Shown in pieces: positions 26,801 to 35,106 of a stretch of DNA of 64,000 nucleotides. The stretch spans positions 3,001,501 through 3,065,500 of the forward strand of contig NC_087252.1 in assembly GCF_037042905.1 (NCBI RefSeq). The letters run 5' to 3'. The stretch's first letter is position 1. The number at the start of each line of letters is the position of its first letter. This DNA comes from Lytechinus pictus (lineage: Eukaryota; Echinodermata; Echinoidea; Temnopleuroida; Toxopneustidae). The notes beneath the pieces are model-generated. The model worked only from the letters and a program-made list of their open reading frames with translations. It was not told where the DNA came from and made no database searches. The translations under genes and the position numbers were made by a program.

Positions 26801-29182
26801 TATGTAGCCGATATCCAGTAATGACAGACAGCCAACTATTAAAGATTCCTTTAAGCCTAAATATTATTTTACAAAGTGTTAAAGGGGAATCCAACCCAAA
26901 TAAATTCTTGTTAAAAAAATGAAAGGTTGAACAATATCGGATAAACAATAAGAAAGTTATGAATTTTTAAAAGCAAATATTGGTAATCAGTATACCAATG
27001 GAGACTTTAAATTTGCCGCATATGTGGGGTCATAGTGATGTAAGGCAAGGACCAGTCTTCCATGCCCTCCAAAACATAACTGACCAAAATGGCATTTTTC
27101 CCAAAAGTTTTACTTCAAGTTATATTTTACTTTCATGATGACATAAAACAATATACTATCTTGATGCCCCAGGGAAATGGGTACTTGGGAGAAAACCAGA
27201 AATACCTGATAATTGAGTACATATCCTACGGGACAGCTGTCCTTGCCCCTTGTCATAATTTACTTCCCAAGTTGCCAAATCTGGAATCAACATAGTCTTA
27301 TGAATCTCAATTTTAAAGCGGTCATAACTCTGTTATTGCTTTTCCAATATATCCTTGAAACTTCTGTTTCATTTATTTTTCTCTTTTCCTATACAACATT
27401 TTATGGCCAAGACTTGATTCCCTTTTAATGTACTGTTGACGGGTTTGTTATTTAAAACAATAGGTCTATATTATAGATATTTGTTTTAATTAAAGGGGAT
27501 TCACCGGGCTTAAGATAACTATAAATGACTAGAGTAAAATTCTCCAAGCAAAATGCTGAAAATCTCATAAAAATATGAGAACAAATAACTAAGTTATTGG
27601 ATTTTAAAGAGGAACATTTTGTGAAATCAGTTTTACGCACGTCGTCATGAATATTCATTGCATAGGCTTATGATATCACATGACTTGTCAATCAATTTTT
27701 TTTTCTTGGAGGAAAAAAATGTGAGGATATGACATTATCAGTTTGCTGATTGAATATTCATAATGACATGCATACATCTGTTTGCCCTAAATAATGTGGA
27801 TCTTCAAAATGTATCTTTGTTATTCATTATCCGATTTTGATCAAACCTTCAGTGTTTTTTTTGTCTTATTTTTCGCTATTTGTTGAAATCAGCCTGGAGT
27901 ACTCCTTTAAATGGCATGAAATTAACACTAATCTGCTTAATAATGCAATTGACATACGAATGACTCCCTTGACCTTGTATCGCAGGTCCTATGCTGCACC
28001 AGCAGATGAGCTCTCGCAAACTTCCAACTTTACCGCGTGGCAATAGTTGTGGCCCGCCCTCACCGTCTTGTCAAGAGGCAATGGAGTCTCAGGTACATGT
28101 ACAAAACTAACCTTAAAAAATGAAGAAATAACTTACAGCTTATTGATGCTATTCATGCACCCCATTTACAGATAACACCAGCATTTGCTTGAAATCTTGG
28201 ACGTCATGTAAAACATTGATCTTATGTTAATTTAATCACTTTCGAAATGTTACTAAATAGTGCATGAGTATGGTAAATCAAATAGCCATCAATTTAATTT
28301 TTATTAAAGCCCGTATAAAGGTTTGGTGAAGTGTCAATAGTATAAATGGTCCATTTGAGCACCTACCTTTCATATTAAGTAATTGGATAGGAGAAGGAAG
28401 CTACAAAGCATATTTCCTTAAAGTATTAACCCATTCCATGATTTAAATACACCCAATTTCGATGTTCAATTGCTGTATTTTTTGGTAAAACACATTTTTT
28501 CTCCAATCCTTCACATCATAACAGTTTGAAAGCATACCTATTTTTATAATCTAGTTCTGAGGTGGACTATTGAAATGGACTTTGGAGACTTGGAGACTTC
28601 AACATTGAAGATCAACTTCTAACGAATGTTTGTATGTTTTATAAAACACACTTTATAAACATATAAACATTTTTTTTTCATATTCCTTTCCAGGTATACG
28701 ACGGTCTCGAGCTGGGATCAGTGAACCAATACATGCATCCTTATGCTCAATCAACTATTCCTGCCAACAAACACTGCAAAGCTCCTTCTAACTGCCCTCC
28801 AGACTCCGATCTCCAATATGGCGACTTAAAAACCGATGATATACCGCCACCAAGCGGCGATAAGGTGAAACAGAATCACATCGAAGGTACCTACACGACT
28901 ACACTCAGTTACTTGCCAATGGGTTCCCCTACCGTTTTAAAGAAATCCGAGCGTAAGCCGAGCAGCCCCGTGGATAATATGGTGACGAGCGAGCCAGCCT
29001 TCATTTATGTGGGTAAAAACAATGGTGAGCCGGAAAATTCCGATGTTCAAACGGCGCTGCTCGTCGACATCGGAGATGAACGAAGGTCGCCGAGCGACAG
29101 CGATGATGGGTACTACTCGGTTCCGAAGAATAGCCGAGTGGCGTCGATTGATGAGACAACCCCGGCGCTCGGGGTCTATTGA
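2799..29182 (+). CDS. Gene 1: Ig(x5)-FN3 single-pass receptor (nephrin/echinoid-like layout), spliced, complete
   Basis: The spliced CDS joins 2799-2865 (or, alternatively, 13648-13702), 15882-16223, 18778-19113, 19519-19812, 20270-20551, 23477-23782, 24140-24427, 25114-25134, 25630-25884, 26348-26479, 27986-28092 and 28694-29182. With the distal first exon it encodes 972 residues. Domains in order: signal peptide 1-22; V-type Ig 23-136 (Cys45, Trp61, Cys117); C2-type Ig 137-248; cysteine-rich Ig 249-346; I-set Ig 347-440; I-set Ig 441-542; FN3 543-638; microexon 639-645; juxtamembrane region with four cysteines 646-730; TM helix about 747-768; cytoplasmic tail to 972 with ten tyrosines. All junctions are GT-AG and nearly all are phase 1, as is usual for Ig-superfamily genes. 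Ig domains followed by FN3, TM and a tyrosine-rich tail resemble nephrin, SYG-2 and echinoid adhesion receptors. Membership in an echinoderm-specific receptor family is equally possible. The ligand is unknown. Confidence 0.88.
3746..4319. mobile_element. TTAA-flanked MITE with long inverted repeats
   Basis: The ends are TTAAGGGATGGTCCGGGCTG and, inverted, TTAAAGGGAAGGTCCAGGC. They continue inward as matching arms (AGCAAAATGCTGAAAA against TTTTTAGCATTTTGCTCT; ATCGGATAACAAATAACGAA against its complement near 4220). Arms of roughly 200 bp surround a short unique centre. There is no coding capacity. Confidence 0.8.
8150..8240. repeat. TAAA-rich simple repeat
   Basis: An imperfect run of AAATA/TAAA units, a low-complexity A-rich tract. 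Confidence 0.7.
9953..10240. mobile_element. hAT-like MITE with CAGxxGCGGATC ends
   Basis: The left end is CAGAAGCGGATCTAGA. The right end read inverted is CAGGGGCGGATCCAGC, followed by matching G-rich sequence (GGGGGGGTTGGGG). Both flanks are runs of G, so an 8-bp GGGGGGGG duplication is possible but cannot be told from the homopolymer. The interior holds A, T and C runs and CTCGCTCCGCTCGC repeats. No protein is encoded. Confidence 0.7.
10957..10976. repeat. TA dinucleotide microsatellite
   Basis: A short perfect TA run in intron 1 of gene 1. Confidence 0.8.
11993..12046. repeat. GA/poly-G low-complexity tract
   Basis: GA repeats pass into long G runs interrupted by AGAGA. Confidence 0.8.
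13648..13702 (+). CDS. Gene 1 candidate first exon B (alternative signal peptide)
   Basis: An ATG opens 18 codons (MQSFFIHFVLLAFLFLIS), a strongly hydrophobic signal-peptide core, then one base and a GTGAGT donor. Phase 1 again fits the first Ig exon, 2.2 kb downstream. A TATATATT run lies about 30 bases before the ATG, too close to be a confident TATA box for this start. Exon B may be the real first exon or an alternative to exon A under its own promoter. Each is unlikely to arise by chance. Confidence 0.6.
15882..16223 (+). CDS. Gene 1 exon: V-type Ig domain 1
   Basis: 342 nt, phase 1-1. The acceptor is ATCTAG and the donor GTAAGT. The 114 residues show the first Ig cysteine in VQLSC, the core tryptophan in LAWSKDG and the DDEATYMC motif around the second cysteine. 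Two extra cysteines (73 and 77, in CEQSC) lie between them and may form a local disulfide. Confidence 0.9.
17765..18580 (-). mobile_element. Decayed LINE fragment with zf-RVT-like domain
   Basis: Lying antisense in intron 2 of gene 1, two overlapping frames (18450-18016 and 18070-17765) read as the C-terminal part of a non-LTR retrotransposon polyprotein. The motif CTCCSSSVESISHLFWDCPV matches the zinc-binding domain found after reverse transcriptases (C-x2-C-x7-H-x4-C type). The second frame continues in the usual style (ILYAKYFIFSTRCK). A frameshift near 18050 separates them, and an upstream frame around 18450-18580 is also shifted. It is a dead fragment: no reverse transcriptase core remains. 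Confidence 0.75.
18778..19113 (+). CDS. Gene 1 exon: C2-type Ig domain 2
   Basis: 336 nt, phase 1-1, between a CCTATAG acceptor and a GTAAGA donor. The 112 residues contain YQFRCSLVLPTKPRVEIVWE and GKALSCLATHP, giving the Cys-Trp-Cys pattern. The Ala-Thr-His-Pro ending of strand F is typical of the second Ig domain of kirrel, nectin and CD80-type receptors. Confidence 0.88.
19519..19812 (+). CDS. Gene 1 exon: cysteine-rich Ig domain 3
   Basis: 294 nt, phase 1-1, acceptor CCACAG and donor GTAAGG. The 98 residues include ATLRC, VLYWLYDG and FKCC, the Ig cysteine-tryptophan-cysteine core. Eight cysteines are present (250, 259, 273, 325, 326, 333, 337, 341), five of them clustered at the C-terminal end. 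This is far more than a standard Ig domain and suggests an additional disulfide-bonded loop. Confidence 0.85.
20270..20551 (+). CDS. Gene 1 exon: I-set Ig domain 4
   Basis: 282 nt, phase 1-1, acceptor ATGCAG and donor GTAAGT. The 94 residues carry FEVNCTASGNP, FIGWTR and SDAGRYRCTVDNGVGS, a textbook I-set pattern (D-x-G-x-Y-x-C). The donor is followed only 24 bases later by the nested hAT insertion. Confidence 0.92.
20683..21628. mobile_element. hAT-like element (inner, nested)
   Basis: The termini are CAGTGGCGTA and its inverse, flanked by a perfect 8-bp duplication TATGTCCA (20675-20682 and 21629-21636). The interior holds an array of units of about 100-113 bp centred on GCGCGAAGCGCG. No transposase is encoded. 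It sits inside the outer hAT element and is therefore younger. Confidence 0.85.
20745..21400. repeat. Array of about 100-113 bp units with a near-palindromic GCGCGAAGCGCG core
   Basis: The GCGCGAAG core begins at 20753, 20853, 20956 and 21069, with decayed copies near 21180, 21290 and 21384. Each core is followed by GCTGAAA-type sequence and an AT-rich spacer containing GGGACATTTTA-like sequence. The array forms the body of the inner hAT element. Confidence 0.8.
23113..23151. repeat. Perfect 16-bp hairpin in intron 5 of gene 1
   Basis: GTAAGAAAAGCCCAAG and its exact reverse complement are separated by seven bases (TCCTGGG). It lies 325 bases upstream of the exon at 23477. It may be a repeat remnant. 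No small-RNA evidence is available from sequence alone. Confidence 0.8.
23477..23782 (+). CDS. Gene 1 exon: I-set Ig domain 5
   Basis: 306 nt, phase 1-1, acceptor TATATAG and donor GTAAGT. The 102 residues contain EGESVSLTCNATANPRPKIT, then WYTPDN and YGIYWCVAENDYGRAE, a clear I-set Ig domain. Several N-x-S/T sites (NIT, NAT, NRT, NIS) suggest glycosylation. Confidence 0.93.
24140..24427 (+). CDS. Gene 1 exon: fibronectin type III domain
   Basis: 288 nt, phase 1-1, acceptor CCTACAG and donor GTAAGT. The 96 residues begin with a proline-rich KPAPPTAVSF, carry the strand B tryptophan in LDVIWRPG, and end with LLPYSLYDVTVTGVNVFGES, the conserved FN3 Tyr and N-x-x-G-E-S turn. A single FN3 after a run of Ig domains matches nephrin and echinoid-type receptors. 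Confidence 0.92.
24514..24815 (+). mobile_element. tRNA-derived SINE
   Basis: In intron 7 of gene 1. The head resembles a tRNA, with an A-box-like TGATGTAGCGG (about 24522) and a B-box GAGTTCGAATCC (24565-24576), the internal RNA polymerase III promoter. The body contains CTCTCACCCAGGTGC, and the element ends with AAAGCGCTATATAAAAGCC and an ATT-rich tail. The exact ends are uncertain. Confidence 0.75.
25114..25134 (+). CDS. Gene 1 microexon (21 nt)
   Basis: A 21-nt exon, phase 1-1, between a pyrimidine-rich tract ending GGTTAG and a GTAAGT donor. It adds seven residues, P-L-S-P-D-Q-L, between the FN3 and juxtamembrane exons. Skipping it would keep the frame, so it could be alternatively used. 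Support comes from splice signals and phase only. Confidence 0.6.
   Translation, partial: LCHLIN
25630..25884 (+). CDS. Gene 1 exon: juxtamembrane extracellular region
   Basis: 255 nt, phase 1-1, acceptor AATCCAG and donor GTAAGT. It encodes 85 residues with four cysteines (in NDLCFD, EEACLK and LLSCGRGVCSEGD) and alternating hydrophobic stretches. I do not recognise a family; it may be a diverged beta-sandwich. It directly precedes the transmembrane exon. Confidence 0.8.
26348..26479 (+). CDS. Gene 1 exon: transmembrane helix
   Basis: 132 nt, phase 1-1, acceptor TGAACAG and donor GTAAGA. After an acidic Ser/Thr-rich stretch, residues 747-768 form one hydrophobic helix (LVAIVAGAVVCLVVILIVF, then AAW). 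It is followed by the stop-transfer sequence KWNKKRG. This fixes a type I orientation. Confidence 0.93.
26879..27428. mobile_element. TTAA-flanked MITE
   Basis: The ends are TTAAAGGGGAATCCAACCC and, inverted, a TTAAAAGGGAATCAAGTC-like copy. TTAA occurs at both edges. The interior is non-coding. It lies in intron 10 of gene 1, close to a second such element at 27490. TTAA target sites are used by Kolobok and piggyBac transposons. Confidence 0.6.
27490..27910. mobile_element. TTAA-flanked MITE with long inverted repeats
   Basis: The ends are TTAAAGGGGATTCACCGGGC and, inverted, TTAAAGGAGTACTCCAGGC, with TTAA at both edges. Subterminal sequence (AAAATGCTGAAAAT, ATCGGATAA-like, AACTAAGTTATTGGATTTTA) is shared with the element at 3746. 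The right end is only 75 bases upstream of the exon at 27986. Confidence 0.7.
27986..28092 (+). CDS. Gene 1 exon: cytoplasmic tail part 1
   Basis: 107 nt, entering in phase 1 and leaving in phase 0, with acceptor ATCGCAG and donor GTACAT. It encodes the membrane-proximal tail (PMLHQQMSSRKLPTLPRGNS, then CGPPSPSCQEAMESQ). The 1-to-0 phase change is repeated at the equivalent position in gene 3. Confidence 0.85.
28694..29182 (+). CDS. Gene 1 last exon: tyrosine-rich signalling tail
   Basis: 489 nt from acceptor TTTCCAG in phase 0 to TGA. The 162 residues hold tyrosines 812, 823, 827, 852, 877, 883, 915, 950, 951 and 972. LQYGDL (850-855) fits the ITIM consensus (I/V/L/S-x-Y-x-x-L/V/I). YLPM (883-886) fits the PI3-kinase p85 SH2 motif Y-x-x-M. 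YSVP (951-954) fits the Y-x-x-P class bound by Crk-type SH2 domains. GC content is higher than in the flanks, as expected of coding sequence. Binding partners are inferred from motifs alone. Confidence 0.93.
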   Translation, partial: VYDGLELGSVNQYMHPYAQSTIPANKHCKAPSNCPPDSDLQYGDLKTDDIPPPSGDKVKQNHIEGTYTTTLSYLPMGSPTVLKKSERKPSSPVDNMVTSEPAFIYVGKNNGEPENSDVQTALLVDIGDERRSPSDSDDGYYSVPKNSRVASIDETTPALGVY

Positions 29183-30306
29183 AGCTGCACATGCACTTTT
29201 CCTGTGAGGAATGAACTAAAGAATAGTCTACCCAGGAGTGATACGCTTGTCTTGTCAGCGTCATGGCTGCTGGAGTTGATGGGACACATTCCATTGTTGA
29301 GAAACGCAAGGGCATTACGAATGCACAAAGTTGAAAGACCGGCAAGGTTGTTTAATGAGTACTAGCGGAAAAGGAAGCTGTTCGACCTATATGATTGTAT
29401 GATCCATTTATCTAAAATCACAGCACGCTTGTACCGCCGAGTGATTTCAAGATACATGTATTTGTTTGGTATGTTCGTATTGGAAAAAATGAGCTAAAGT
29501 CGGCATAAACTTTTATTTTGTGGGAAATTATCGTACCAATCTGAATTTCCAACTTTTCACTAATCAAAGTCAGAGTCTATGTTGCAATCATTATTAATCA
29601 ATGACTACGAACACTTGATTATTTGAACAATCAGAATTGTAATCAATTTTCAGCATTCCATGGAATATTTAAGATTCGGTTATTATCACCCTATATATTA
29701 TTCTCGAGCAACCGATATTGTCTGTTTTATGTTCGTCAATTTACACTAAAATGAAGAGATCGTAAATTTGTCATTATACATTTAAAATGAACAGGTCGAA
29801 AGATTTTCCTTTCAGGGTTATCAATCATGTTATCATCTGAGCTGCTATATAAAGCTGGTAGTATTTTACCTATTATAAACGCTCCGTTCATGCAATTTAC
29901 GCCTTATACAATGTAAGATATGAAAATATGTTATTTGTTAAAGAAGGCTATGCCAAATTTCTGACTAACGATATGCATTTGCTTATTCCATCCTTTGCAC
30001 GGTAAACATTCCAGTTTAAATCAATTTGTACTTTAGTTTAGATATAAGTTATGCAATTTTTTTTTTTTTGGGGGGGGGGTTAGAGTTGTAAACACGGTGT
30101 AATTTTATAAAATAATTCAGTAAAAAGCATTTCGTGGGAATTATCGTACAATGTTTCATATTTCAAATCGATCCCGTCATGGAATGGCCGATAGTCAACG
30201 TTAGTGCTGCCTATACTATCAGTACTAGGTTGTCTAGTAAACAAACAGGCCGGGAAAGGGTCTAGTCGTGATTCATAAAGACACATGTGGTACATACCGT
30301 GTGAGT

Positions 30307-30331
30307 AAAAAAAAAAAAAAAAAAAAAAAAA
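30307..30331. repeat. Poly-A tract
   Basis: About 25 consecutive A residues. It could be the tail of a retroposed copy, but no body was recognised beside it. Confidence 0.75.
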
Positions 30332-31161
30332 CGAAGAAGAACAAAAACCCACTTTACACTTCAAAAATCCCCAATTTAATAAAGAACTGTATCATGAACG
30401 CATATGGTTGGAAAAGTATCCTTCCCCAAATAATTTGAAACCATATTTATGTAACCATACTTTCGTGAATGCAGCAGCCAAAGATTAATTGATCAGTTGG
30501 AAGAAACATAAACATACACAAAATAAATGATGAATACTTGTTATCATTGAGTTACATGTTTGTCTAATTTAGGTGTTTCTACATAAAGGCCTCAAGTTAA
30601 TAAAATGTTGTAAATACTAATATTATATCAAATTAAACTATACATGTACATGCTTTCTTTTAAACTGTTCAATTGATTATAAATATTCAACCATTCCTTT
30701 TACACTTATAATTTATTATGAGACTTGGTTAAATGTGATAACATAAGTTCAAAGCAAGCTGCGAAATTTGTGTACTGTCATATAATCTAACAATATATAT
30801 TTTGGCCATATTTTTTAATTGGAAAATTTGTATATAGTGTAGATAATACTGATCCAGGGCCAAAATTAGTCATTAAAAATGACCCATTATATATTGTGTG
30901 TAATCTGTCCATAAAGTAGAATGTGTATTTTATGTAGTAATAACGTCATCATTGTAATAAATGCAATTGAAATATTCCAAAATATGTAATGACTATATTC
31001 CACTTCTGTTGGTCGATGTGTTTCTGCGATACTCTACCCCCCCCCCCCACCAGTCCAATCCCTTATATAGTTTTCCCTTCGGTTTAAGCTTGAAATGGGG
31101 CATGTTCTTTGCTTGTGGATGGGTCTTGATATTTGATGGGTTGTGTTTGTGAGTCATCTTA

Positions 31162-31765
31162 TTAAAGGACAAGTCCACCCCAACAAAAACTTGATTTGAA
31201 TAAGAAGAGAAAAATTCAACAAGCATAACACTGAAAATGTCATCAAAATCGGATGTAAAATAAGAAAGTTATGGCATTTTAAAGTTTCGCTTCATTTCAC
31301 AAAACAGTTATTTGCACATCTCGGTCGGTATGCACATGAGGAACTGATGACATCACTCACTCACTATTTCTTTTGTATTTTATTATATGAAATATTTGTA
31401 TTTTCTCGTCATTGTCATGTGAAATGAAGTTTAATTCCTCCCTGAACACGTGGAATTCCATTATTTTAACATTTTGTGCTTCAGGCAAGGAGGTCCTAAT
31501 CGTCAAATTCATAAAAATTGAAATATTGTATAATTCAAATAATAAAAAAACAAAAGAAATAGTGAGCGAGTGACATCATCTACTCTCTCATTTGGATGTA
31601 ACTGGCTCCTTCATATAACTATTTTGTTAAAAATAAGCGAAACTTTGAAATGTCATAACTTTCTTATTTTACATCCGATTTTGATGAAATTGTCAGCATT
31701 GAGCTTGTGTGATTTTTCTCTATTGATTCAAATCAACATTTTTCTGAGGTGGACTTGGCCTTTAA
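31162..31765. mobile_element. TTAA-flanked MITE, AAAGGACAAGTCCACC family
   Basis: The left end is TTAAAGGACAAGTCCACCCC. The inverted right end is TTAAAGGCCAAGTCCACCTC. The arms stay similar for over 100 bp (ATCAAAATCGGATGTAAAAT, then AAGAAAGTTATG in both) around a unique centre. TTAA flanks both ends. Similar elements are, from memory, very abundant in sea urchin genomes. Confidence 0.85.
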
Positions 31766-32696
31766 TTAATATTAGGGGAGGGGGTGATTGTATTTGTGTG
31801 TTTGTAAGGGTGCATGGGTAGAGGTGTTGGAGAGGATAATTGAGAGGTAATGTTAAATCTAAAGTGCGTCATTTTAAGGGACAGTGTTGTTCTCCCCCCC
31901 CCCCCCTCTCTTCTCCTCTCTTTCTCTCACTACCTCATCTTCACATGTACATCAACACATTCACCAACCCATGCACGTTTTAGGAATGCATTCCACCCCT
32001 CTTTTATCTCCTTTCCCCTTTTCTTCCCAAACCTCTCTTTGTCGCTCTTTCTGTTACTTGTTCTTGTCTTCTTGTGTCTTCTCCTTCTTTCTCCCCTCTT
32101 TCCCTACTCCTATTCCTCCTGGAGTCCCATTGCCCTCGTTCTTGTTCTCTATATCATTGAATTTCTTTTGACATCTTCGGGGTTTCAATATACATTTTCA
32201 TACTCTCTGGCTGAGACACACACACAACAAAAATTATTGAATTAATGTCAATACAAGAGTACGAATATGCACTATGGTTAGTATTCAAATAAGTTACAAT
32301 TGAATAATTACAATTTTCCTTTCTCAGTGGAATAAAAAGAAGCAAATGCTGTTTGCAACGGGGCGTATAGTTATTATGTACATGATAATTATGCTTGGAA
32401 GTTCATGAATTGATAGAATGAAATAAGATTCGGGGTCTTTAAAAGATGGAGTTTAATATAACATACTGGGTGGACAATGTGGAACAATTCAGTGTTTTTG
32501 TAGTTTGGATGTAGAGTAGATCATTTGCGTTGAAATCTGAAGAGAGAATGAGATACAAAGCAAGGGTGTGTTCATTTGAATTCGGGAGACAAAAGTATCA
32601 AAAATTCCAGAATGGCTCCTGACCGCCATTTTGAAATAAATCTCAGTTTTGGAGGGCCAAAAACAACAGTGATACTGAAAAGTGAATTATGGGGGC

Positions 32697-33185
32697 TTAG
32701 ATGACAAGTACACCCGAAATGAGGAAAAAATCCAAGAAGCATAACACTGAAAAATTTAATCCAAATTGGATGTAAAGTAAGAAAGTTATGACATTTGAAA
32801 GTCTCGCTTAATTTCACAAAACATTTATGCACATCCTGGTTGTCAAGGGGGAAAATGATTAATTCCTTCATGAATTTATGGAATTAGCATTGCTATATGG
32901 TTAAGTCAAGTGGATCCTTGTAGTCAAATCTGTAAAAAATTGAATATTCTATAATTCAAACTATAAAACAAAACAAATAGTGAGGAACATCACAGACTCT
33001 CTCATTCGCATACCACTGAGCAGCTGAGTTGTGCATATCACTGTTTTGTGAAAAATAAGCGAAACTTTAAAATATAATAATTTTTTTTTTTACATCCGAT
33101 TTTGATGAAATTCCAGCGTTATGCTAGTTATTTTTTTTCTATTTATTCAAATAATTTTTTTTTCTGGGATGGACTTGACATTTAA
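32697..33185. mobile_element. Diverged MITE of the GACAAGTCCACC family
   Basis: Both arms share GCATAACACTGAAAA-like and GGATGTAAAGTAAGAAAGTT sequence with the element at 31162. The right edge ends in TTTAA and the left edge is decayed (CTTAGATGACAAGTACACC). Non-coding. Confidence 0.65.
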
Positions 33186-33815
33186 ATATAGTGAAATCCA
33201 ATTTCGCGATTATTACAATTATGTCTAATGATTTGATCTTTATTGGGCCTTTAAATCCAAGAATGCCAGCATATTTTCTAATTATCAGAAAAGCATAGTA
33301 TTAAGGCCTTGAAGAAGGGCCTGATCACACTTAAGCTAGTGATTTACGTATAACATCATGATATTATTATCAAAATATCTGTTGATGTTTATACCCCCCC
33401 CCAAAAAAAAAAAAAAAAACATAATCCATATACCTTGATTCTTATTTTATTATCAAATTATTCTATCATGGCTCTACGGTTAGTTGGCTTGCCCGAGTTT
33501 AATCTATACTTTCGGAATTGGTATACTTGACACATTTTTTAAATCTATACCTCAAGGTACATCATTAGCAGAACATTTAGTGTTACAAATGACCCGACGA
33601 TCCAAAAAAATGTCAATGTGCTTAGCAAAGCATACAGAGATTATATATGTTAACGTGCAATTAAGTTGTCGGTATTTAATTAAAATAGAATGAGGGTTGA
33701 TTTCACTTTCTTTTTTCGAGAGAGATAGAAAAAAAAACTCTCAAGCGATCCATATTTACAAAAAGGCATTTGATCATGCATTAAGAAGAGTACACAAGGT
33801 TGATTTGTTTTTTTT

Positions 33816-33873
33816 AGTTATAAAACATGGCGAAAACAATCTTCCGATATTGTTTTCGCCATGTCATATAACT
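33816..33873. repeat. Long hairpin (6 bp plus perfect 16 bp)
   Basis: ACATGGCGAAAACAAT (33825-33840) and its exact reverse complement (33849-33864) enclose an 8-base loop. A further 6-bp stem (AGTTAT/ATAACT) lies beyond a 3x3 internal loop. The shape is that of a small-RNA precursor, or of a remnant inverted repeat. Confidence 0.7.
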
Positions 33874-33920
33874 ATCAAAGCTGAGCTATGCTTCTTTTAT
33901 TTATGAATAAGGAGCATCGT

Positions 33921-33921
<1 letters not shown>

Positions 33922-33961
<40 letters not shown>

Positions 33962-33975
33962 GGGGGGGGGGGGGG
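33922..33975. repeat. T39 followed by G15 homopolymer junction
   Basis: About 39 T residues followed directly by about 15 G residues. Lengths may be affected by sequencing error. Confidence 0.8.
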
Positions 33976-34295
33976 TAATTTAAACATGGTCCATGATTTA
34001 AAGAAGCGAATAGCAGCTATGTTTATACACGTCGCTATATAAAGCACCGTATTGTGTATTTGTTACCCTTTCCAAGCATTTTGGTTTCTGAAAAAAATCC
34101 GATAAGACCTTAGTTCCTATTTTTGATCATAAATTATGCCATATTAAATTTATATAGAAAATATTAATCGGCAATCACCCTAAACTTGAATCTTCGAATA
34201 TCAAAATGATTTCAGGCACCACGGAATATACAAATCGATATAATTTATATGACGTTCGAAACATGTTAAAGTCTTTCTTTCTGTAGGGTTGCAAA

Positions 34296-34642
34296 CAGTG
34301 GTGTACCTAGGATTTTCCACAGGGGGGGCAAAATCGACCGCCAAAAAATTTGAAAAGCAAAAAAAAAAAAAAAAAGGTCTTCAATGAAAACATGAAGGTT
34401 TTCGTACCAGACAAAAATTGACAAGCAAAAAAAAAAAAAAAAAAAAAAAAATTCAATCTCATCAGGGGGGAGGGGGGGGGCAATAAAGGTCTTCAAGCTC
34501 GTCAGGGGGGGGGGGGTAAAAAAGGTCTTTTAAGCTCGTCAGGGGGGCAGGTATATGTCTTTTGTATGGGTTGTGGCTCGTCAGGGGGGGGGGCAGAGTG
34601 CCCCCTCTGCCCCCCCCCCCCCCCCCCGTAGGTACGCTAGTG
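34296..34642. mobile_element. hAT-like MITE with perfect 8-bp duplication
   Basis: The left end is CAGTGGTGTACCTAGG. The inverted right end is CACTAGCGTACCTACGG. The perfect duplication GTTGCAAA lies at 34288-34295 and 34643-34650. The interior consists of G and A runs and repeated AGCTCGTCAGGGGGG units. It is non-autonomous. Confidence 0.85.
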
Positions 34643-35096
34643 GTTGCAAATCGAATTCGGAAAGCAAGCTCTTGCTAAATATGCGTGATTCTTATATTCA
34701 GTACATGATCATTAGCCAAATAACTATATCCTGAAAACCAGCTCCAGGCACTTCCTTTTAAAGCGTGTCTCGTCCCAAATAAAGGAATTTTATCGCATAA
34801 GATATTTTCTTTTTATTCTTAAAGTAACCTTTACCTTCCAAAAATCAAGTAATATTAGATGTGCTTGTAAATGCCAATTGTGATTCACACACCATTTGTG
34901 TTCATTCTCCCCTCACGTCCGTGATTCTACCATGGAGCTCCATGGTTCTACCGATCCACTCCTGTTATAACGATATGCCAAGCTCAATCACCATGATCAC
35001 ACATAATTATAACTCTCATAGAATCATCAATAAATACATGTCTTTGTAAATTGTCAATGTCAAGAATGAGAATTAAAAAAAAAAATCGTTAATTGA

Positions 35097-35102
35097 TTTA
35101 TT
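35097..35102 (-). promoter_or_regulatory. AATAAA hexamer just after the UGT stop
   Basis: The hexamer begins only four bases after the stop codon on the minus strand. If used it would give an extremely short 3' UTR. Another copy lies near 34815. Neither can be confirmed. Confidence 0.3.
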
Positions 35103-35106
35103 CTGT

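Larger units (their letters stand above)
29183..35106. other. Intergenic region between gene 1 and the UGT
   Basis: No gene recognised. It begins with the 3' UTR of gene 1; AATAAA hexamers occur at 30378 and further on, but none can be chosen as the poly(A) signal. It contains poly-A (about 30307-30331), two TTAA-type MITEs (31162-31765 and 32697-33185), a pyrimidine-rich stretch (31890-32130), a hairpin (33816-33873), a T-then-G homopolymer (33922-33975) and a hAT-like element (34296-34642). Confidence 0.6.

Noticed and set aside
31850-32245. Open frame of 131 codons rich in Ser, Leu and Phe
   Set aside because: A translation of a pyrimidine-rich low-complexity stretch.
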